A DNA stretch of 19,104 bases from JAWVFN01 sp963696625 (GTDB lineage Bacteria > Actinomycetota > Thermoleophilia > Solirubrobacterales > 70-9), in the NCBI GenBank assembly GCA_963696625.1, contig CAVOKZ010000015.1:1-19104 (forward strand), read 5' to 3'. Both the position numbers and the translations under genes were made by a program. Positions 14,934 to 19,104 of the stretch are shown in pieces. The notes under the pieces are model-generated. The model was not told the origin of the DNA and ran no database searches. It saw only the letters and a program-made list of their open reading frames with translations. The first letter of the stretch is position 1. Each line of letters opens with the position of its first letter.

Positions 14934-16406
14934 ATGCGAGATCGTCCGAGCACCGTGGGGCGCGCGAGCGCTCTACATCGCCAGGTGGGCGAACTGCGCG
15001 CCGCCGTACTCTCCGAGAGCGAGCAGATCCTCGAGGCCTGGCGGCCGCGAGTCAAGCGCCCCGAGTTCCTCGCGAGCGCCGAGAACCTGGCCAACTACAT
15101 CGGCCTCAGGCACCACGACCTGCGGGAGCTGCAGATCAAGCTGATGCCGCTGGGCCTCTCCTCGCTCGGGCGTTGCGAGGCGCGCGTGCTCCCGAACCTC
15201 GACGCCGTGATCGCGGCGCTCGCCGCGATCGCGGGCGAGTCGGGCGAGACCCCCCATCCCGCCGACGAAACCTTCTTCGCCGGCCATCGGCTGCTCGAGG
15301 ACGCGACCGAGGCCGCTCTTGGGCCGACCCCGCCCAACCGAGCGGTCCGGATCATGGTCACGCTGCCCGCCGAGGCCGCCGACGACCCTGCGATCGCCCG
15401 CCGGCTGCTCGCCGCCGGGATGGACGTCGCGCGCGTCAACTGCGCCCACGACGACCCGGCGACATGGACGGCGATGGCGCGCAACGTCCGCGACGCCGCC
15501 GCCGCGGGCGGCCGTTCCTGCCGCCTGTGCTTCGACCTGTGTGGGCCGCGCAGCCGGGTCGTCTCGGCGACGCTCGACCCCTCCGCCCGCGTGCGCCGCG
15601 GCGACCACGTGCTGATGACCAGCGGGCCGGTACCGGTGGAGTCGGAGTGGGAGACCCAGTTCGAGAGCTCGATCCCGAGCGTCGCCGAGGTGATCGAGGC
15701 CGGGGCGCCGGCCTGGGTCAACGACGGCAAGCTCGGCCTCGTGGTCGTCCGCAAGCTTCCGGAGGGAGTCCTGCTGCGGGTCGAGGGGGCGAGAGAGAAG
15801 GGTGAGCACCTGCGCGCCGATCGCGCCCTCAACTTCCCCGGCACCGAGCTCGACGTCGAGGCGCTCACGGCCAAGGACATGCGCGACCTCGACGCGATCG
15901 TCCCGCACGCGGACATCATCGGCTACTCGTTCGTCCAGCGGGCCGATGACATTGCCCGCCTTCAGAGCGAGCTCGAGCGGCGATCCGCAGCGCCGGCGCT
16001 GATCGCCAAGATCGAGACCGCGCTCGCGGTCCAGAACCTGCCCGAGCTGATCGTCGAGGGGGCGGGCAAGCAGCCCTTGGCGATCATGATCGCGCGCGGC
16101 GACCTGATGGTCGAGATCGGGCGCCGGCGCCTGGCTGAGATGCAGGAGGAGATGCTCTGGCTCTGCGAGAGCGCGCACGTTCCCGTGATCTGGGCGACCC
16201 AGGTCCTCGACAGCTACGTCAAGAAGGGCGTCCGCAACCGCGCGGAGATGACCGATGCCGCGATGGCCGAGCGGGCCGAGTGCGTGATGCTCAACAAGGG
16301 GCCCTACGCGGCGGAGGCAATCGAGCTGCTCGACGACGTGCTCGGCCGGATGGAGGGGCATCAGTTCAAGAAGGCCTCGCGCATGCGCGCGCTGCACTCC
16401 TGGTAG
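14934..16406 (+). CDS. Divergent pyruvate-kinase-family protein without the C-terminal regulatory domain
   Basis: Pyruvate kinases convert PEP + ADP to pyruvate + ATP. This 490-residue protein has an N-terminal extension of about 130 residues (a helical region with HHDLRELQIKLMPLGLSSLGR) before the barrel, then GMDVARVNCAH (162-172), DLCGPRSRV (201-209), KIE (359-361) and MIARGDLMVEIG (385-396), and it ends at VMLNKGPYAAEAIELLDDVL without the usual alpha/beta regulatory domain. Catalytic Arg, Lys-Ile-Glu and Asp are retained. At the monovalent-cation site Ala171, Leu202, Cys203 and Arg206 replace Ser, Thr, Lys and Glu of the muscle enzyme, resembling K+-independent kinases. The frame is open upstream to 14817, but that part overlaps the hyd promoter; ATG 14934 (or GTG 14931) fits the -10 box. 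It is divergent from hydB. Pyruvate kinase activity is likely but unproven. Confidence 0.85.
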   Translation: MRDRPSTVGRASALHRQVGELRAAVLSESEQILEAWRPRVKRPEFLASAENLANYIGLRHHDLRELQIKLMPLGLSSLGRCEARVLPNLDAVIAALAAIAGESGETPHPADETFFAGHRLLEDATEAALGPTPPNRAVRIMVTLPAEAADDPAIARRLLAAGMDVARVNCAHDDPATWTAMARNVRDAAAAGGRSCRLCFDLCGPRSRVVSATLDPSARVRRGDHVLMTSGPVPVESEWETQFESSIPSVAEVIEAGAPAWVNDGKLGLVVVRKLPEGVLLRVEGAREKGEHLRADRALNFPGTELDVEALTAKDMRDLDAIVPHADIIGYSFVQRADDIARLQSELERRSAAPALIAKIETALAVQNLPELIVEGAGKQPLAIMIARGDLMVEIGRRRLAEMQEEMLWLCESAHVPVIWATQVLDSYVKKGVRNRAEMTDAAMAERAECVMLNKGPYAAEAIELLDDVLGRMEGHQFKKASRMRALHSW

Positions 16407-16427
16407 TCCGTCTCGCGCGGGCCCATG

Positions 16428-16433
16428 TAGGGT
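16428..16433 (+). promoter_or_regulatory. Predicted -10 box of the sucC-like gene
   Basis: TAGGGT lies 12 bases before the ATG at 16446 in a 39-base gap after the pyruvate-kinase-like gene. No Shine-Dalgarno is seen. It is identical to the hexamer before the preceding gene, so the acyl-CoA synthetase block may have its own promoter. No convincing -35 is visible. Confidence 0.35.
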
Positions 16434-16445
16434 TCCCGGCCGCGC

Positions 16446-17660
16446 ATGCGCTTCTATGAGTACGAAAGCCGCCGCATCGTCGAGCGAGCCGGCATCCCCG
16501 TCACCGACTACGGCTTCGCCAAGACCGCTGCCGAAGCGCGCGCGGCGGCCGAGAAGATCGGCGGTTCGACCGTGATCAAGTCGCAAGTCCTGGTCGGCGG
16601 GCGAATGAAGGCCGGCGGCGTCAAGTTCGCCGACACCCCCGAGGAGGCCGGGCGGCACGCGGCCGAGATCCTCGAGCTCGAGATCTCCGGCCACATGCCG
16701 GTCGGCGTCCTCGTCGACCCCAAGGCCGAGGTCGAGCAGGAGTACTACGCCGCGGTGCTCTGGGACGGCCGCGCCAAGCGCCCGATGATGCTGTTCAGCG
16801 ACATGGGCGGCATCGACATCGAGGAGGTCGCCTCCAAGCACCCAGACCACATCGGCCGCAGCCATCTGCCCAACCTGATGCCCATTGATGATTTCCGCGC
16901 CAAGGAGGCCGTCGCCGCGGTCGGCATGACCGGCTCCGAGCTCAACCGCGCGACGCCGATCCTCGCCCGCCTGGCCCGGCTCCAGCGCGACTACGACATG
17001 ACCCTGGCCGAGATCAACCCGCTTGCCCGCCTTTCAGACGGCTCCTTTGTGGCGCTGGACGCGCACATGGAGATGGAGGACGAGGCCGTCGGCCGCCACA
17101 AGAAGGTGCTGGCCGAGATCGGCGTCGAGCTCGAAGAGCCTCGCGAGCTGTACGAGCCGTCCGAGTTCGAGCGCAACGTCAAGGCGATCGACGAGGCCGA
17201 CCACCGCGGCGTGATCCAGGGCAAGGACCACGGCTTCGAGGGCAACATCGGGCTCGTGATCGGCGCCGGCGGCGGCTCGCTGACGCTGACCGACGCGGTC
17301 CGCAGCCAGGGCGGCAAGCCCGCCAACTACGCCGAGATCGGCGGCAACCCGTCGGTCGCCAAGTCGAAGGGCCTGGCGATGGAGGTTCTGAAGAAGGACG
17401 GGGTCGAGAAGATCGCGGTGATGATGTCGATCGTCTCCAATACGCGGGTCGACATCGTCGCCCGCGGCGTGATCGCCGCCTGCCTCGAGCTCGGCAAGGA
17501 CCCGGCCGAGACGATCGCCGTCTTCCGCATCCCCGGCGCCTGGGAGGAAGAGGGCTCGAAGATCCTCGGCAAGTACGGAATCGAGTTCAAGGACCGCCGG
17601 ACCTCGATGTGGGACGCCGCCGGCGAAGCGGTCGAGAAGGTCCAGGGGGCCGCGGCGTGA
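16446..17660 (+). CDS. ADP/GDP-forming acyl-CoA synthetase beta subunit (SucC-like, some ATP-citrate-lyase-like features)
   Basis: The ATP-grasp subunit of a two-subunit CoA ligase of the succinyl-CoA synthetase superfamily: acid + CoA + NTP to acyl-CoA + NDP + Pi. The 404 residues compare with about 390 for SucC. N-terminal MRFYEYESRRIVERAGIPV and VLVGGRMKAGGVKF (about 48-61) are the nucleotide-binding ATP-grasp region, LAEINPLARL is the metal-binding segment, and GNIGLVIGAGGGSLTL (from 266) with PANYAEIGGNP opens the CoA-ligase domain. Where SucC has GGIVRCD this protein has SIVSNTRVD (328-336), followed by FRIPGAWEEEGSKIL; both look closer to ATP-citrate lyase or citryl-CoA synthetase. Succinate is the default guess, but citrate, malate or another acid is possible. 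The GTG of the alpha subunit overlaps the stop (GTGA). Confidence 0.88.
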   Translation: MRFYEYESRRIVERAGIPVTDYGFAKTAAEARAAAEKIGGSTVIKSQVLVGGRMKAGGVKFADTPEEAGRHAAEILELEISGHMPVGVLVDPKAEVEQEYYAAVLWDGRAKRPMMLFSDMGGIDIEEVASKHPDHIGRSHLPNLMPIDDFRAKEAVAAVGMTGSELNRATPILARLARLQRDYDMTLAEINPLARLSDGSFVALDAHMEMEDEAVGRHKKVLAEIGVELEEPRELYEPSEFERNVKAIDEADHRGVIQGKDHGFEGNIGLVIGAGGGSLTLTDAVRSQGGKPANYAEIGGNPSVAKSKGLAMEVLKKDGVEKIAVMMSIVSNTRVDIVARGVIAACLELGKDPAETIAVFRIPGAWEEEGSKILGKYGIEFKDRRTSMWDAAGEAVEKVQGAAA

Positions 17661-18574
17661 GCATCCTCCTCTCAGAGGACTTCACCTTCATCGTCCAAGG
17701 CATCACCGGGCGCGAGGCCGTCAACCTGACCAAGGAGTGCCTCGACTACGGCTCGAAGATCGTCGGCGGCGTCACCCCGGGCCGCAAGGGCCGCGAGGTC
17801 CACGGCGTCCCGGTGTTCGACACCGTTCAGCAGGCGGTCGAGAACCACGGCAAGCCGATCGACGGCTCGGTCGTCACCGTCCCCCCCGCCTTCACCAGGG
17901 ACGCGATGATCGAGGCGATCGAGAACGGCATCAAGCTGATCGTCGTCGTCACCGAGCGCATCCCGCGCCGCGACGTCGCCGAGGCGGTCGAGCTCGCGAA
18001 TGCGCGCGGCGCCCGCATCATCGGGCCGAACTGCCTCGGGCTGATCGCCCCCGGCGTCTGCAAGATGGGCGGCATCGGCGGGCCGGCGAAGGACGCGGCC
18101 AAGGCCTACAACCCCGGATCGGTGGGCGTGATGAGCCGCTCGGGCGGCATGACGACCGAGATCTCCTCCACCCTCACCGCCGCCGGCCTCGGCGTCTCGA
18201 CCGCAGTCTCGATAGGCGGCGACGCGATCATCGGCTCGACCTACGCCGAGTTGATGCCCTACTTCGAGGAGGACGATCAGACCGAGGCGATCGTGATCTA
18301 CACCGAGCCCGGCGGCCGCATGGAGGCCGAGCTCGTCGACTGGCAGACCGAGAACGACTCCCGCCTGCCGATCGTCGCCTTCATGGCGGGCAAGTTCATG
18401 GACGACGAGGAGATGCAGGGCATGAGCTTCGGCCACGCCGGGACGATCGTCGAGGGGGCCGAGGACTCGGCGACCCAGAAGATCGCCCGCCTCGAGGCCG
18501 CCGGCATCCCCGTGGTCGAGCGCATCCACGAGATCCCCGACGTGGTCAAGGACAAGCTGGGGGTCGCGGCATGA
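17657..18574 (+). CDS. Acyl-CoA synthetase alpha subunit (SucD-like) with phosphohistidine
   Basis: Partner of the preceding beta subunit; carries the CoA-binding Rossmann fold and the catalytic His that is phosphorylated in turnover. The GTG at 17657 overlaps the beta stop and gives 305 residues, slightly longer than typical SucD (about 290). Visible: FIVQGITGREAVNLTKECLDYG near the N-terminus, VTPGRKGREVHGVPVFDTV, GPNCLGLIAPG, VGVMSRSGGMTTEISSTL, IGGDAIIGS, the Glu of YTEPGG that faces the phosphohistidine, and SFGHAGTIVEG with H260. The loop before the His (KFMDDEEMQGMSFGHAG) differs from the usual APPGKRMGHAG and is closer to the FGHAG of ATP-citrate lyase. The stop overlaps the ferredoxin ATG (ATGA). 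Confidence 0.9.
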   Translation: MSILLSEDFTFIVQGITGREAVNLTKECLDYGSKIVGGVTPGRKGREVHGVPVFDTVQQAVENHGKPIDGSVVTVPPAFTRDAMIEAIENGIKLIVVVTERIPRRDVAEAVELANARGARIIGPNCLGLIAPGVCKMGGIGGPAKDAAKAYNPGSVGVMSRSGGMTTEISSTLTAAGLGVSTAVSIGGDAIIGSTYAELMPYFEEDDQTEAIVIYTEPGGRMEAELVDWQTENDSRLPIVAFMAGKFMDDEEMQGMSFGHAGTIVEGAEDSATQKIARLEAAGIPVVERIHEIPDVVKDKLGVAA

Positions 18575-18819
18575 GCGTCGACGCCGCCGGCACCTTCATC
18601 GAGGTCGAGGTCGACGACTCCGTCGCCGCCGACACCGCGATCGCCGAGAAGCTCGAGGAGGTCTGCCCCGTCGACATCTTCAAGGCCGCCGACTCCGGCG
18701 TCGAGGTCGTCGGGAAGAACGTCGACGAGTGCGTGCTCTGCGAGCTCTGCCTCGACGCCGCCCCCGACGGCGCCGTCACCGTCAAGAAGCTCTACGACGG
18801 CACCGAGCTGAAGCGCTAG
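18571..18819 (+). CDS. Small ferredoxin with a single [4Fe-4S] cluster
   Basis: An 82-residue acidic electron carrier. Cysteines are C32 (EEVCPVDIF) and C54, C57, C60 (DECVLCELC). This is the pattern left when a two-cluster ferredoxin loses one cluster: the CP cysteine from the first motif joins the CXXCXXC of the second to hold one [4Fe-4S] centre. The position after C60 where a fourth Cys would stand is Ala-Ala-Pro. The ATG overlaps the acyl-CoA synthetase alpha stop (ATGA), so it is translated with that pair. Likely partners are 2-oxoacid:ferredoxin oxidoreductases or the flavin systems encoded elsewhere; none is in the window. The final codons form part of a perfect inverted repeat. Confidence 0.85.
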   Translation: MSVDAAGTFIEVEVDDSVAADTAIAEKLEEVCPVDIFKAADSGVEVVGKNVDECVLCELCLDAAPDGAVTVKKLYDGTELKR

Positions 18820-18836
18820 ATGAACTACTCATCTAG
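18816..18836 (+). repeat. Perfect hairpin spanning the ferredoxin stop codon
   Basis: CTAGATGA (18816-18823) and TCATCTAG (18829-18836) form an 8-bp stem with a five-base loop. The ferredoxin stop TAG (18817-18819) is within the left arm. There is no T-run after it, so it is not a classical intrinsic terminator, but it may mark the 3' end of the mRNA or act as a weak terminator or stabiliser. Confidence 0.5.
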
Positions 18837-19104
18837 AAGCCCGGCTCACCTGCCGATAAGGCTGCGGAGGCGCGGCCGCCTTGCGGCCCACCGCATGAAG
18901 CTCGAGGAGGCCCCGCGGCCTACGGCATCTGCGCGCCGCGGGAAGCGCTGAAGATCCGCCTCACGCCATAACCCTGTAGCTTGGTCGGCCGCGCGAGCAG
19001 CTGGGACAACCCGCTATTCGTCCAAAACCGGCGAATTTAGCTCCAGAAGTGGGTAAATCGCGCGAATGGGGCAGGAATCCGGCGGAGCTGCCGTATAAAC
19101 CTGT
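18820..19104. other. Non-coding tail after the ferredoxin gene
   Basis: I see no credible protein gene, tRNA or rRNA in these 285 bases; a reading frame at 18895 is only about 18 codons. The first half is GC-rich with the hairpins listed. From about 19015 the base composition becomes distinctly more AT-rich than the rest of the window and includes ATTCG/CGAAT (19016-19020 and 19032-19036) and an imperfect inverted repeat GCGAATTTA (19031-19039) with TAAATCGC (19054-19061), plus a direct repeat GCGAAT at 19031 and 19062. TATAAA at about 19094 could be part of a -10 box for a gene beyond the window. Confidence 0.5.
18912..18942. repeat. GC-rich inverted repeat in the intergenic tail
   Basis: CCCGCGGC (18912-18919) and GCCGCGGG (18935-18942) pair over 8 bp with a 15-base loop. 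It may be a terminator-like or attenuator structure following the acyl-CoA synthetase/ferredoxin block; there is no T-run downstream. Confidence 0.4.

Noticed and set aside
18820..19104. tRNA, CRISPR array or insertion sequence in the terminal non-coding stretch
   Set aside because: No cloverleaf with a CCA-type acceptor, no regularly spaced direct repeats and no transposase fragment could be found.

Overview
The window is very GC-rich and gene-dense. Most third codon positions are G or C, GTG and TTG starts are common, and adjacent genes often overlap by 1 to 14 bases. Together with the family versions seen (sulfhydrogenase-type [NiFe]-hydrogenase, DUF5661, HupF/SIS fusion, TANNNT boxes just upstream of starts), this suggests an actinobacterium, perhaps of the Thermoleophilia. 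That placement is inference; there is no rRNA here to confirm it.

Layout. (1) 1-8112, plus strand: the 3' part of pyruvate phosphate dikinase, then hypF, hypC, a SIS/HupF/SIS fusion gene, hypD and hypE. HypF and HypE make the cyanide ligands, HypC and HypD assemble Fe(CN)2CO, and the fusion protein has no established role. (2) 8137-14823, minus strand, read right to left: hydB, a stand-alone cyclic-nucleotide-binding-domain protein, hydG, hydD and hydA (a group 3b, NAD(P)-linked bidirectional [NiFe]-hydrogenase), the large-subunit protease, hypA, hypB, a small four-helix membrane protein and a DUF5661 protein. The two hyp blocks converge at about 8112-8137. Maturation is therefore split: nickel insertion (HypA, HypB, protease) travels with the structural genes, and Fe(CN)2CO assembly travels with PPDK. 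(3) 14934-18819, plus strand: a divergent pyruvate-kinase-like gene, then a SucC/SucD-type acyl-CoA synthetase pair with some ATP-citrate-lyase-like features, then a single-cluster ferredoxin. (4) 18820-19104: a non-coding tail with several inverted repeats.

How it fits together: HydB, HydG and HydD would carry electrons between NAD(P)H and the NiFe site of HydA, to evolve H2 as a redox valve or take it up for reducing power. PPDK, the PK-like enzyme and the acyl-CoA synthetase point to central carbon metabolism at the pyruvate/PEP and TCA nodes. A functional link between these and the hydrogenase is suggested only by position.

Two reading-frame anomalies stand out. hypE is broken by what looks like one extra base near 7413-7416. 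The coding signal of the SIS fusion gene extends upstream of its first usable start codon, back to the hypC stop, in the +1 frame. Either may be a sequencing or assembly error. The most unusual feature biologically is the repeated HypC/SIS architecture at 4306-5917.
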